A DNA stretch of 64,000 nucleotides from positions 198,156 through 262,155 of the forward strand of contig CABFPE010000075.1 in NCBI GenBank assembly GCA_900660155.1. Direction: 5' to 3'. This document shows, one piece after another, positions 54,100 to 64,000 of the stretch. Below the pieces are notes generated by a model. It saw only the letters and a list, made by a program, of their open reading frames with translations, was not told the origin of the DNA and did no database searches. Position 1 is the first letter of the stretch, and the number at the start of each line of letters is the position of its first letter. A program made the position numbers and the translations under genes. The DNA is from Hofstenia miamia (lineage: Eukaryota; Xenacoelomorpha; Acoela; Hofsteniidae).

Positions 54100-54189
54100 T
54101 AGACCCTCTGGGAGTGTGGTCCAGAAATCAGCATTGGTATGCAGTGTCCCTCTTCAGTGTTCAATGGTGAAAGTGAATTTACTTAGATA

Positions 54190-55360
54190 TTATATCCACC
54201 TTGATACTATTCCTGACTTATCACCTGAGAATTTCTTGAGCCATGCTAAGCCACTGTTATCTGTGAAGACTCTGAATTCTTGTCTGATCAAAAAATGTCT
54301 GAACTTCTTGATACTCTCAATCAACACAAGCATCTCCAGCTTTGTTGATCCGTAGTTCTCCTCACTTGGTTTTAATTTATGGCTAAAATACTGGATTGGC
54401 ACTTCTCTGTTGTTCTTTAATTGTCCAATTGTCACTCTAATTGCTACCTTACTCGCATCACAATCTAAGATGAATGGTTCACTGTAGTCTGGTATATTCA
54501 GTGATGGCAGTTTGGCTAACTCTTCCTTTATATTATCTAATTCTTCCTGTTCTTGCTACAGCCATATAAATGACACTGATTTCCTCATTAGCTGCGTCAT
54601 CTTGGCGGTTTTTCCCGCGATGTTGGGTATGAATGTTGCATAATAGTTGAAGAACCCCATTATTCTCTGTATGTCTTTTTTGTTGTTTGGTTTCTCTATC
54701 CTCTGGATCATGTCTCTTGCATTATCTTTCATGCATATTCACCCTTTCTCAATCACTTGTCCCAGGAATATGATCTTCTCTTTTAATATATTGCATTTGT
54801 TGCCATTAATTCTTAAACCTGCTTTTTCCAGGATCAATAGTGTCCTTTCCAGTTTTTCTAGATGCTCTTCTATCATGTCACTTGTCACAATGATATCATC
54901 AATGTACTTGTTTACTCCTTCCTCCATTTTGTGTCTCTTGTTCTTTAATACTTTTGTTATTTACCTTTGGAACATTGCTGGCGTATTACATAAACTGAAA
55001 GCCATGTATATCCATTCATACAGGCCATATGGAGTTATAAACACTGTCTTTTCAATGTCTTCCTCTTCCATTTTAACTTCCAAAACGCCTTGCATAAATC
55101 TATTGCTGTAAAATATCTGTGCTTGCTCACTTTGTACAGCATGTTCTCTATTCTGGGAAGCAGGTACGAGTCCTTTTTTGTTACTTTGTTCAGCTTTTGG
55201 AAGTCTATACATAATCTGTATTTTTCTCCTTGCTTTATGAATACCATTGGCACTGCATATGGACTTTTGCTGGGTTGAATTATTTTATTGTCAATTAATC
55301 CATTGAGTATTCTATTGTATTCATCCTTCATCTGCTCTGGCACTCATCTCACTGGCAGTT
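54190..55360 (-). pseudogene. Gypsy reverse transcriptase and RNase H region
   Basis: Reverse transcriptase landmarks are YRLCIDFQKLN, FTAIDLCKAFW and the YIDDI active site near 54890-54905. RNase H follows with REVPIQYFSHKL and FTDNSGLAWL. The region ends next to the MULE insertion at 54106. Fossil. Confidence 0.88.
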
Positions 55361-55984
55361 TTATTGGTTTGTTTGTTGCTGTAATTATCTTGTGTGTTTC
55401 ACCTATCACCTGGCCCACACTTACTTCTCCTTAATTGAATATTCGTTTATGTCTCTCCAGCACCTTTCTGAGTTGTAGTAGTTGTGTTTCACTTAAGTGT
55501 TGGTATTCCTCCTCCAACAGATCAGGTATTTTATATTGATCTTCTTTGTTTGCTTTTGCCCCTCTGCCCCAAACCAGCTATGGGGAGTACTTGCTACATT
55601 GATGGTCTTCATCCACTCACCCTTGAATCAGCAGTGTGGAGTACCTCCTGTTTTCATTTGTAAGTCCTTGAGTTGACCATACAAACTACTCTGCTCATTG
55701 ATGTCTTCCATTGTCTTCCAGATGGCTTTGATGCTGGACTTAACATACTTTCTGAGTATTCTTACGTTTGTTTTTTTCACATTGATGTTATGATTTGTTG
55801 CATTTAGTATCAGTATTCTTCCTTTTCCGTTTTTTATGGCACACAAACTTGACAGCATCAAGACTCTTTTTGAATGATCCCTTTGTTATCATAGATCATT
55901 ATATCTGCTGTGATCTCTTCTTCTGTTTTAATTTTGTGCATCCTCCATTGATACAGCTGCAGCTTTATGTCTTCTTCCAGTTCA

Positions 55985-56350
55985 AATACTATTGTTGATA
56001 GCTTTCTTCTTGTTCTTCAACTTCGATTTCCTCTTCCCTCACTTTAATTGTTCTATTGGAATAGTTTATTACACATCTGTTTTTTGTTAGGAAGTCATCG
56101 CCTAATATCACCTCATATGGCAATAAATTGTTGTGAGTGTCTATTACTACTAATAGTTGTTTGAATGTTGTGTATCCTGATTTGTACTGCATTGAGCTTG
56201 CCTTTTGTGTCTATGTATTCTCTGGATGCATTAATTAGTCTTTTGTTTGATCATTCTAAATCTTCTCATTTAAATCCCAGTTTTGTTGCGCATTTATCTG
56301 TTATTATCAATGTTGCCACTCCCGTGTCAATTGTTGCTTTGTCAGTATTC
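55985..56350 (-). pseudogene. Gypsy aspartic protease region
   Basis: An ATIDTGVATL active-site motif lies near 56310-56340, and a VILGDDFL segment, the usual second landmark of retroviral-type proteases, lies near 56100. It sits between gag and reverse transcriptase. Fossil. Confidence 0.75.
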
Positions 56351-56560
56351 TGTTTATGATTATCATTATTGTGTTGATATTGTCCAGGTTCATTATGATC
56401 ATTATCAGTGTTCAGTTTTTTGGAGTAGTCTCTTGAACTAGTTTTCTGATTCTTCTTCCATTTGGAGATCTTCCAATAATTCTGCTTCAGACTCGATTAC
56501 ATCCTCATCTTCATAGTATTCTTCCTCTTCTCTGATCATGTTAATTTGTTTTCTGCCCTC

Positions 56561-57547
56561 GTCTTTCCTGTGTCCCTTCTCTCCACAATTGTAACACTTA
56601 ATGTCTCTTTCTCAAACTTTCTTTGATTTTCCTTCTATATTTTTTATGTTGATGAACTTCTCTGTCTTATTTTCCTTATAAGCTTTGGTGTTTGCTGTCC
56701 ATGTTTTGTAGCTGCTTTGCCTTTTTGTCAGCTTTTCCTTGTTCCATACTGCTTTCTTGTAGATACAGGCGTTATTTTCGATTGTTGCCTGTATGTCTAC
56801 AGCTTTTCTAATCATTTTTTCCAATTTGTCATCCATGTCACACTTGATCTCGAATTGTGTTCTAATATTCTCTGGCATTCCCTTACAAATGTGGGAGAAA
56901 AGGTCGTATTTTGAGTATTTGTTTCCCCTTGAGCTGAGTGTCACCAATCGTTCCACCTGCTGGATGTAATTTTGTATATCATCTGTCTTTCTCATCTTTG
57001 TTGAGTTTAGTATGATTTGGTATTGGTTTTTAAAGCTTTCATTTTCATAGTACTCTACAAAGTCTCTGATCAGTAGTTTGTAGTCTCATTTCATATTAGT
57101 ATCTAAGAGTAGATAGTGTTGGGATGTTGCTCCTGTTAGGTATAAAGGGAATCTTGCAGCTGCTCCCTGTTGGTTTACTTTCCTTTCAGCCGTTGTGATC
57201 TCAAACATTTGCAGCCATTCAAGAAATGTTGGGTTGTAGCTGTCGACCTTTCCTTTGAATTGTGGCAATGTTACTTTGCATGGTATTGTGTCGTTATGAC
57301 TGTATTCTGGTAGCATCGAGCTCTCATAGGTTGGTCTCCTTTGTACATTTATTGTGAGCTGGTTCGTCACTGCTTTTGTAATTTCATCAATGATTTTTTT
57401 CTTTTCTTCTTCCTCTTCTTCTTCTTCCCTAAATTGTTTTTTAAAATTTGTGGGTGACGCCTGTAGGCTTCTTTGTTTTAGTTGCTCGACTGTTATTTCA
57501 TGCATCCTTGTTGCCCTTGGATTTTCCTCTTCATTTTCCCATATCAC
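56561..57547 (-). pseudogene. Gypsy gag-like region with zinc knuckle
   Basis: A capsid-like region with many charged residues and a Glu-rich run, ending in a CCHC zinc knuckle of the form CYNCGEKGH near 56561-56596. Known role of the family: particle formation and RNA binding. Fossil. Confidence 0.75.
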
Positions 57548-57790
57548 TCTCAGTTTGTGTCTCAGATCTTCTAGTTCTCATCTCTGGTTTTCACGATTCT
57601 CGTCTCTGTCCAGCTCTGTTGATCTGAGTTTATCTTTGAGCTGTTCTATTTCTTGGGCTTGTATGTTGTTGTCTAAAATTAGCTGCCTGTACGCGTCTTC
57701 TAATTGTCAGCATATGTTTTCCCATTTTGCGTTCTGTTCCTGGAAGCATTTGTTCAATTGGGTTGTTAATGCCTTGATGTCTTTTTGAAA

Positions 57791-58048
57791 ATTTTACTAT
57801 CTTTGTTTACCCATTTATAAAAATTTATATGCTTAAACTATCAAACTTGGTGTCAGATTGTGACGAATTTGGATAGGTGAATTAATGTATTTTTCATGTA
57901 TGTCAATGCATCAGTTTAAATCCAGTGAATAATCCAGATAACAAGTTTGTGTGTCATCATTTCCATCCCAACTACAATAATATATAGCTGTATATATCCC
58001 ATTAAAACTTGATATTTGTAAAGAATTCAGCTTGCACAAAAAGAGAAT

Positions 58049-58087
<39 letters not shown>

Positions 58088-58871
58088 GTGCTGTATTTCA
58101 TACATGTGCAATGTTTGAGTTTGGCAAAATATTTTGCTGCTTTGCATTCAAAACATGTATATATTTGTGAAAATGAATTAAATGACAGTGAATACAGAGA
58201 CAGGCTAAGCATCTAGAAGTTCATAGATTTTTTATGAATGGAAAATTTGAATTTTGATTTATTTGCAAAAGCAATAATACTCCAATATTTTTCTCATTAT
58301 TCAGCAAACGGGGAAAAATGCTTGTCACTTATGATATGTATAAAACAAAAATAGGTGGCCATGTATAATCGATAAATATGAATAAACTAGAAAAATAAGG
58401 ATTTATAGAAAAATTAATAAATTGACCCCTTAAAATTTCACTAAAACTAGTGAGTCACTATAAAGACTAGTAAAGTCACTATTGTGAGTTATCTTTCAAC
58501 CCCTCATATTCATTACTCATAAATTAAGTCACTTTTTTGGACCATCTCTGTTTCTGGGTGGATCAGTTAGATTTGTTTGACAGGCTAGATTATTGTAACT
58601 ACTTTGATCAAAATCACACTCAGATCCTGGATTGCAGCTTAGAAGCACTATAATACAATTTGGCAATGATTGTAGGTTAAACATGATCAATTTCTTTTCC
58701 CTTGTAAATTCAATTTGAGCAATAATAATAAGCACCACCAAGGGGACATCAAATTAACAATAGCAACATGAGATCGAAATAAATGCTGACGTCATGCTGA
58801 CGTAAAAATACAAAATAATTCATAAAGAATAAAATCGAAAAAGTCCCTGAGCGACTCTACATTAAGACACA
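57791..58871. other. Unassigned region right of the Gypsy element
   Basis: This should contain the 5' LTR if one survives, but no matching repeat was found near 44000. A TA tract occupies 58050-58083. Confidence 0.45.
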
Positions 58872-59000
58872 GAGCCATTTGTGATAACCAAAGACATTCT
58901 GATTAAATGTGTGAAAAGCATTCCCAGGTATTCTGCTGCTGGTGTCTCTAAACTTTATGCTTCCCATCTGATTAATGCATTCCAATGCCCAACTTACTAA
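58872..59000 (+). pseudogene. N-terminal scrap of an RT family with endonuclease tail
   Basis: The frame reads EPFVITKDILIKCVKSIP, then AAGVSKLYASHLINAF to a stop. It resembles the FPxGTSxGxDGLRAQHLLxxL entry segment of a reverse transcriptase family common in corals, sponges and molluscs. The rest of the polymerase is absent here. Pieces of the same family lie at 60966-61618 and 62717-63010. Confidence 0.5.
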
Positions 59001-59759
59001 TTATAGAATAACATTAAGACTTTTTAATGTCACATTATTAGTGCATCTAGATAACTAACAAAATCTTAATTGAATATCAGATATGAAAAGTCCATTACAT
59101 GGAAAGCATTAAATTCAAGAATTATTTTAGAAAAATATGCAAAATTCGGACTTACAAATCTGCATAATAAAAGAATAAATTGTCCTTATTCAATCAAGAC
59201 TACGTTATAATTCAATTTCATAAGAAAATGATGATCACTTCCAATAAAATTCGATAAGTTGCATACAGAATGTGATATTGCACTACTCAATGCATTCCTT
59301 CAGCATCCCAGTAATTTCCGCTTAATTCAAAAAACTTTATGAAAATGATGTTGGGGTTTTTTTAAGTGAGCTCTTGTTTCTCATTTCCATTTCACTTTTG
59401 AGTTACCATTAATCAATTTTAGATTAAGGTTCATAGACATTTAAGCTAATATTAAGACAAACAATACTGTCATATCAATTTGAATCTTTTAATTTTAGTG
59501 TTTCTTCAACTGTACATAGAAAAAACTTATGAATTGGGTAAATAACAATGCAAACCTCAACATTGCTATATAAACAACCATTTTTACACCATAACATAAC
59601 AAAAATAGGAAGCATGTCAAAATATTGACTTATTCCATAAATTGATTCAAATGTTGAGCCAACCTATCTATAACTTCTGTAGTATAATGCAGTAAATTTT
59701 CAAATAGCTGTCTAAAAAGTTAAGCAAATTTTAGTCAACTAAAGAATAGCAAATTTTAA
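59001..59759. other. Unassigned region
   Basis: AT-rich, with no exon or repeat that could be supported. Confidence 0.45.
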
Positions 59760-59785
59760 AATGCTAAACATTTTTCAAAACTGAG

Positions 59786-59972
59786 TAAACACAGAACCAA
59801 ATGGTCATTGAATGAAATTGAGGCTTCTAAAAATACACCCAAAAAATTAAGGAGCAGCAGTCGTCAACCTGCTACAAAGACTGCAGATAAAAATTTAAAA
59901 TCCAAAAAGAAACTGCATGCAAAGTCTAAATCTTCTAAACAATCCTCAAAACAAAAAGCAGTGAAAGGTTGA
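59786..59972 (+). CDS. Probable 3'-terminal exon of a host gene, Lys/Ser-rich tail
   Basis: An open frame from a likely acceptor (aactgag at 59785 or cacag at 59794) runs to TGA at 59970-59972. The peptide includes KWSLNEIEASKNTPKKLRSS and SKSSKQSSKQKAVKG, a basic low-complexity tail of the kind found in nuclear proteins. AATAAA follows 27 bases after the stop. No upstream exon was recognised and the gene is not identified. It converges with the minus-strand gene ending at 60362. Confidence 0.55.
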
Positions 59973-59998
59973 CAACAAAGCAGGAGACGTTGATTTAC

Positions 59999-60004
59999 AA
60001 TAAA
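59999..60004 (+). promoter_or_regulatory. Poly(A) signal AATAAA of the plus-strand gene
   Basis: A canonical hexamer 27 bases after the TGA at 59970-59972. Confidence 0.6.
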
Positions 60005-60316
60005 TTTCAATGCGTTATGTGTTTTTGATTTTACAGTTGTAAGTGTATAACATACAAGCAAATTATAGAAAATGCAAACAACAAAAAAATAAATAATAAT
60101 CTCAAAAAAACATAATATCAAAATCAAGAGTGTTAAATTATTAACATTTAAATGTAACTAAATATTTCAAGTACTTCATTTCTTTTCTCCTAAAATTTGA
60201 GTGAATTGGATTTGAGGATCAAAAAAGTATTTTCCTTCAGTGGACTTGTGTAGATATGGAAAACTTGTGCAATGAATTTATTCAAATAAAATACAAAAAA
60301 CAATCAAGATAAAAGC

Positions 60317-60322
60317 TTTATT
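60317..60322 (-). promoter_or_regulatory. Poly(A) signal AATAAA of the minus-strand gene
   Basis: On the minus strand the hexamer lies about 40 bases after the stop codon at 60362-60364. Confidence 0.65.
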
Positions 60323-60361
60323 AGAAATTATTTGTAAATAAGCGTTTTACAATTAAATCAG

Positions 60362-60499
60362 TTACAAAACAGTAAATCTATGTTCTAAGTAAGTATCTTC
60401 AAAAAGTAGCAGAGAAGCAAGAGGGCCAGGATCAGCAAACCAATTGTAAACAAAACCAGCTGGTTTTTCAGCATATTTTTTCAATAATTCTTTAAGTTG
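60362..60499 (-). CDS. 3'-terminal exon of an unidentified host gene
   Basis: Acceptor ctatatttag|CAA, then 45 codons and TAA at 60362-60364. The peptide QLKELLKKYAEKPAG, then FVYNWFADPGPLASLLLFED and YLEHRFTVL looks like a conserved, folded C-terminus, rich in aromatic and Pro/Gly landmarks and unlike the transposon frames nearby. I do not recognise the family. The upstream exons would lie to the right. A 20-base exon candidate at 60831-60850 is in phase but unproven. Confidence 0.65.
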   Translation of the reverse strand, partial: QLKELLKKYAEKPAGFVYNWFADPGPLASLLLFEDTYLEHRFTVL

Positions 60500-60964
60500 C
60501 TAAATATAGAAATGTAAGTAAGCCAAAAAAAATTAATATAGAATTTTTAGAATTTTCTCAGCTCATTTGAAATCTTCAATGATGTGCTACAAGGCCTGCT
60601 TCTATAACGACCTGGGGTTTGGATTCCAAAAAACAAAAGGAATAAATCAAATGCTTTGCAACTATTGAATTGGTTTAAATGTGATCAAAGTATTCAAAAT
60701 AGAGAGCATCAAAAAGTCTCTTCATTTTTGTAGCATTGATCAATAGCCCTACAATCATTCCATTTGTTTTGAAATGAACATTTGATTGTTAGAAACACTG
60801 CATCACAAAATATAAATCTTAGACCTATACCTGTCCTATTGTGCGCTTATATTCTGCATTTTAATACACATCAAACAATTGATTTTGTAATGTAGAAATA
60901 TGATTGTTTATTATCAATGGCCTCATTTTATTTTTGTGTAGTTCTTACGATTATTAAAAAGGAA
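60500..60964. other. Intron or intergenic sequence, nothing firm
   Basis: A donor-like site with an in-phase 20-base candidate exon on the minus strand at 60831-60850 is the only hint of coding. Confidence 0.4.
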
Positions 60965-60965
60965 N

Positions 60966-61618
60966 TTTCAGTGCTTTGCCCAAAACAATCAACAGATGAA
61001 AAAATGACCTTGTCACTCTTGGAGCTCCTATTTCCAAGTCTCCAAAATTTGTCCAAGAGTTCTTTTCAAAATGTGTTTCTAAGTACATTGAAATTATGAA
61101 TGACATAAAATTACTTGATGATCCACAGTTAGAATTGCATCTGTTAAGGAGCTGCACTTCACTACCTAAGATATTGCTTTGTTTAAGAACTTTTAATCCT
61201 GCAACTGTTACATCAGAAATGGAAGAATTGATTCAGCAGTTCATCAGTCTCTAGAAAGTATAGCAGGTTCAGCTGTTTCTGTGTCACAAAGACTACAAGC
61301 ATCTTTGTCAATTTCAAAGGAGGTATTGGATTACCTCTAGCGTCAACAATTGCTTCTGCTGCTTTCTTGGGGTCATATGTGGACAATAAAGAACAATGTA
61401 AACAGATTTTTCCTATTGATGATTATATTTACTCTGTGCCACATCAGTGTTTGCAAGAACTTTCTAGCAAAGGAATAGCATTGGCTGAAATGCCTTTATA
61501 CATTGCCCCAAAAGCACAGAAGTCTATTTGTTCACTTTTAGAGCAAGTTAGCCAGAATACTTGTTATTATCCTCCAGTTTGTCTCCTCGTGATAAAGCAA
61601 GACTTCTCTCTTAATTAA
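60966..61618 (+). pseudogene. Middle part of an RT-associated ORF (post-polymerase region)
   Basis: Frames read LLDDPQLELHLLRSC, LPKILLCLRTFNPATV, a SQRLQASLSISK segment and FLGSYVDNKEQ with VPHQCLQELSSKG. This order (LxxPQxELxLLRSC, LPKxxxxLRT, RLQASLPIxxGGLGL, FLGS) is that of the region after the polymerase in a reverse transcriptase family of corals and sponges. There are at least two frameshifts and a stop. A single N at 60965 precedes it. Confidence 0.65.
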
Positions 61619-62715
61619 TGAATAAAAGTTAATGTTTATGAGCTAAAAGTTTGTGAGGAAAGGGCAACTTCGTATAATGTATTACCTATTTATTATTCTG
61701 ATGAAAATGCAATTGATTTGGGGGTGTATGAAAATCACTTTGTTCTAATAAAAAACTTAAAATGTGTACTATACAAGGATTTAAGTAAAGATATACTATA
61801 TGTTTGTAAGAAGTGTTTGTTAATATGTAGAAAAAAGGTTAACTTTTGAAAATCATATTAGATTATGTAAAAATAAAGACACAACACAATTATATTTTCC
61901 AAAAGAAGATCAAATTAAATTTAAAAATTATCATTATAAAATAGATGTTCCATTTAGAATTTATGCGGATTTTGAATGTTATAATGAAAAGGTCAAGAGT
62001 AAATGTAATTTACCTGATGTTGATAAAACTACAATTTTATGTAATCAATTACCTATTGATTTGGAATCTTTGTAAAGTCAGATATACCTGAATTATGTAA
62101 ATCAAAATACATTAGTTATTTTGGAAAAGATTGTGTTGAAGTATTTGTTCAAAAAATTAAAGAATTAGAAAACAAGTTCTTCTTTATGTTTAAACGTGAC
62201 ATTTCAATGAAAATTACTAAAAAAGAAAATGAAGAATTTAAAAATTCAAAGAAATGTTATCTATGTGAATGTACAAAGGACCTGTCAGGTAAAGAGTTGC
62301 CCTTAAAACTAGTAAGAGATCATTGTCATTTAACTGGTAAATACAGAGGTGCAGCTTGTAATAATTGTAATTTGATGGCACAAAAACAACGAATGGCTTT
62401 TGTACCTTTGTATTTTCATAATTATTCATGATATGATTCACATTTATTTTTCAATGAATTATTTAAATGTAAAGACAAGTTGGTTATAAAACCCTTATGT
62501 AAAACTGAAGAAGAATATATTTCTGTACAATATGGTTGTATAAGGTTTTTGGATTCTTACAGATTTCTTGCATCATCATTAAATAATTTAGCAAATAATC
62601 TTGAGAAAAAGCCTATTCTAGAGAAATATTTAGGACAATGTGAACTTGTACAATCTAAATTAGCCTACCCATATGAATTTTTTGATACTCCTGAATCTTA
62701 TGGAAAACTTCCAGA
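61619..62715 (+). mobile_element. Second Polinton-type fossil: N-terminal part of polymerase B
   Basis: Plus strand: a finger-like YVCKKCLLIC part (about 61800), IYADFEC-like exonuclease start near 61960, an HNH-like CYLCECTK...VRDHCHLTGKYRG segment (62256-62360) and a SLNNLANNL and PYEFFDTPESYGKLP stretch up to the N at 62716. The family is Polinton/Maverick polymerase B. It is a fossil, broken, with several breaks. It lies between two pieces of the RT-type ORF. Confidence 0.78.
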
Positions 62716-62716
62716 N

Positions 62717-63010
62717 GTCTAAACTCACTGAGTCTAATGCTTGTCCTGGGGACATCTTTTTGCCATGCTAGTCTTCTGGCCAACCAGCCACTCTAGACAT
62801 GACTGTAATTAGTTCACTGCAGCCTTTGATTGTTTCTCTTGTGGGTACTAATGCTGGTCATGCTCTGGAATTTTCAAACAAGTGAAAGCTTACTAAATAT
62901 GCAGAATCATGTTCAGCAGCTGGTATATCCTTCATACCACTATCAGTGGAAGCTCTAAGAGTATGGTCACCAATTGCTGTCAAAGAATTCTCCAAGATGT
63001 CTTTCATGTC
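62717..63010 (+). pseudogene. C-terminal restriction-like endonuclease part of the RT family
   Basis: One frame reads ACPGDIFLPC, GQPATLDMTVISSLQPL, TNAGHALEF, then KYAESCSAAGISFIPL and SVEALRVWSP. The GDIFLP...PAxLDxTV spacing fits a PD-(D/E)xK-type nuclease core (Asp then Asp with a hydrophobic strand). It matches the C-terminal domain I recall after this RT family. Stops replace a Trp position (62769) and a site near 62884. It starts directly after an N. Confidence 0.65.
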
Positions 63011-63182
63011 TTCTGCCAGAAGTGCTTCTTGTGATCTGCATATGATTTCTACATATTTTTTTCCAGCAATTGTCAGTAATTTTACAGTGGGGAAATGCTA
63101 CACATCTTTTATCCTCAGCATCTCAACCATTGTACAAGTTTTTCAGTATCAATCACCAAAAATAATCATTGTAATGTTAATT
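63011..63182. other. Unassigned sequence
   Basis: Nothing recognised. It may be 3' sequence of the RT-type element. Confidence 0.4.
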
Positions 63183-63808
63183 TTATATGTATTGATTTTT
63201 GTTCTTTTTAAAAAAAAACAATTTTATATTTGGTAATTCTTAAATATTCTATTTTTGTAATGTTAATTTTGTAATATTTGTATACTTTATAATATAATTA
63301 TTAAATTCTTTTGATATTGGTGAAAAACAACTAGTGTCTTTGCAATGCTGATTGCTTTCCTGTTAAATTAATGCCATATTTTTTTTAAAAGTCATTACTG
63401 ATCGTGAAGAATTTCCAAAAAGGCCCAGTGTCCATTTATCCAAATCTAATCCTTTGGTTCTATGGTAATTCAGCAGAGNCTTTGTCAGTTACATCCTCTA
63501 TATATTTATATATTATATGTATTGATTTTTGTTCTTTTTAAAAAAAAACAATTTTATATTTGGTAATTCTTAAATATTCTATTTTTGTAATGTTAATTTT
63601 GTAATATTTGTATACTTTATAATATAATTATTAAATTCTTTTGATATTGGTGAAAAACAACTAGTGTCTTTGCAATGCTGATTGCTTTCCTGTTAAATTA
63701 ATGCCATATTTTTTTTAAAAGTCATTACTGATCGTGAAGAATTTCCAAAAAGGCCCAGTGTCCATTTATCCAAATCTAATCCTTTGGTTCTATGGTAATT
63801 CAGCAGAG
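63183..63808. repeat. 296 bp direct duplication around an N
   Basis: Bases 63183-63478 recur at 63513-63808 (offset 330) with no difference noticed. The first copy ends exactly before the N at 63479. It is probably an unmerged overlap between contigs. Confidence 0.9.
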
Positions 63809-64000
63809 TTTCTTTGATATCATTTTCACTTATTAATGACTTGGTGAAGGTAGGTTTTTCTTTCTTTTTTGTTTTTTGTTTCTTCCAAAATTTTTCTTGT
63901 CACAGGTTTTGTTATTTATTCTATTATTTTATTTGTCTCTTTTTCTTCTTTGTCTGTGTATCTGAATTGCTTTCATTTTGCACATGTATCTCCCTGATCA
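63809..64000. other. Window end, nothing recognised
   Basis: T-rich sequence without a supported feature. Confidence 0.5.

Larger units (their letters stand above)
46485..54106 (+). mobile_element. FLYWCH-MULE composite inserted in the Gypsy element
   Basis: The left end GGGTACAGACATTTCACTAA and the inverted right end GGGTCTACAGATGTTTCACT form TIRs that continue as arrays of an approximately 17-18 bp repeat. CTCTGGGAG at 46476-46484 recurs at 54106-54114 (TCTGGGAG if the right end keeps its last C), an 8-9 bp target duplication normal for MULEs. Inside are a left-end copy (46485-47120), a 1000-base N gap, a Polinton-type polymerase fossil (48146-51046) and a second, full left end with the transposase (51047-54106). 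The N gap may hide mis-joining. Confidence 0.85.
51047..54106 (+). mobile_element. MULE copy with transposase and right TIR
   Basis: It starts with the same GGGTACAGACGTTTCACTAA terminus and repeat array (51055-51200) as the left copy, followed by the transposase exons, about 1.5 kb of non-coding sequence and the inverted repeat array at 53925-54099. The base before it (TATATTTTAG) does not match the right flank, so this left end does not form the target duplication. The one at 46485 does. Confidence 0.85.
44056..57790 (-). mobile_element. Ty3/Gypsy LTR retrotransposon fossil, split by a MULE composite
   Basis: Minus-strand parts come in Gypsy order: gag with zinc knuckle, protease, reverse transcriptase, RNase H, then (beyond the insertion) integrase and a 3' region. 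The order RT-RH-IN identifies Ty3/Gypsy. Flanking LTRs could not be found by eye on either side. The element is broken, with roughly ten or more breaks besides the 7.6 kb insertion, and looks moderately old. Confidence 0.88.

Noticed and set aside
57354-57788. 144-codon plus-strand Ser/Phe-rich frame
   Set aside because: It is the reverse strand of the Glu/Lys-rich gag-like region and carries no motif.
60831-60850. 20-base in-phase exon candidate (TIGQ) before the terminal exon at 60362-60499
   Set aside because: Phase and donor fit, but such a small exon without transcript support is too easily a coincidence.
1-64000. tRNA, rRNA and other structured RNA genes
   Set aside because: No tRNA A/B box pair with a foldable cloverleaf, and no rRNA-like conserved stretch, was recognised by reading. 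A covariance-model scan was not possible here.

Overview
The window is AT-rich animal nuclear DNA. Host genes are split into short exons with GT/AG introns, and the rest is largely transposable elements. The element mix (Tc1, several hATs, FLYWCH-MULE, Ty3/Gypsy, Polinton polymerases, several LINE or reverse transcriptase types) and the loose introns point to a non-vertebrate metazoan. The species cannot be fixed from this sequence. Several N positions have near-identical sequence repeated on both sides, which looks like assembly joins, so local structure near them is uncertain.

Positions 356-24872 (minus strand) hold one host gene, an AREL1-type E3 ubiquitin ligase. It lies in 14 short exons recognised by splice sites, matching phase and resemblance to AREL1. 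It starts with a membrane-anchor exon, continues through filamin-like segments and most of a HECT domain, and runs off the left edge. The last exon here stops inside the codon expected to encode the catalytic cysteine. Its introns carry a 5.3 kb long-TIR transposon with a nested MITE (2218-7542), a Charlie-like hAT with another MITE inside its terminal repeat (8868-10477), a degenerate SGNH-like ORF (17583-18499), a hAT MITE (19305-19595) and two decayed copies of its second exon (24486-24739).

Positions 25869-37860 are a transposon cluster: a Tc1-like element scrambled by assembly joins (26694-28595), a decayed SGNH-domain ORF (28623-29594), a fairly complete APE-type LINE on the minus strand (29593-32935), a 1.15 kb inverted-repeat element carrying LINE scraps (33043-34194), a piggyBac-like scrap and the 3' end of a second LINE ending in two C2H2 zinc fingers (36595-37684). 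An internally deleted TTF-type hAT lies at 39945-40680.

Positions 44056-57790 hold a broken Ty3/Gypsy element on the minus strand, split by a FLYWCH-MULE composite (46485-54106). The composite has an 8-9 bp target duplication and ends built of short tandem repeats. It contains two copies of its own left end, a 1 kb N gap and a Polinton-type polymerase fossil.

Positions 58872-63010 hold pieces of a reverse transcriptase family with a probable C-terminal restriction-like endonuclease, a second Polinton-type polymerase fossil, and the 3' ends of two convergent host genes with poly(A) signals. A 296 bp duplication flanks an N near the right edge.
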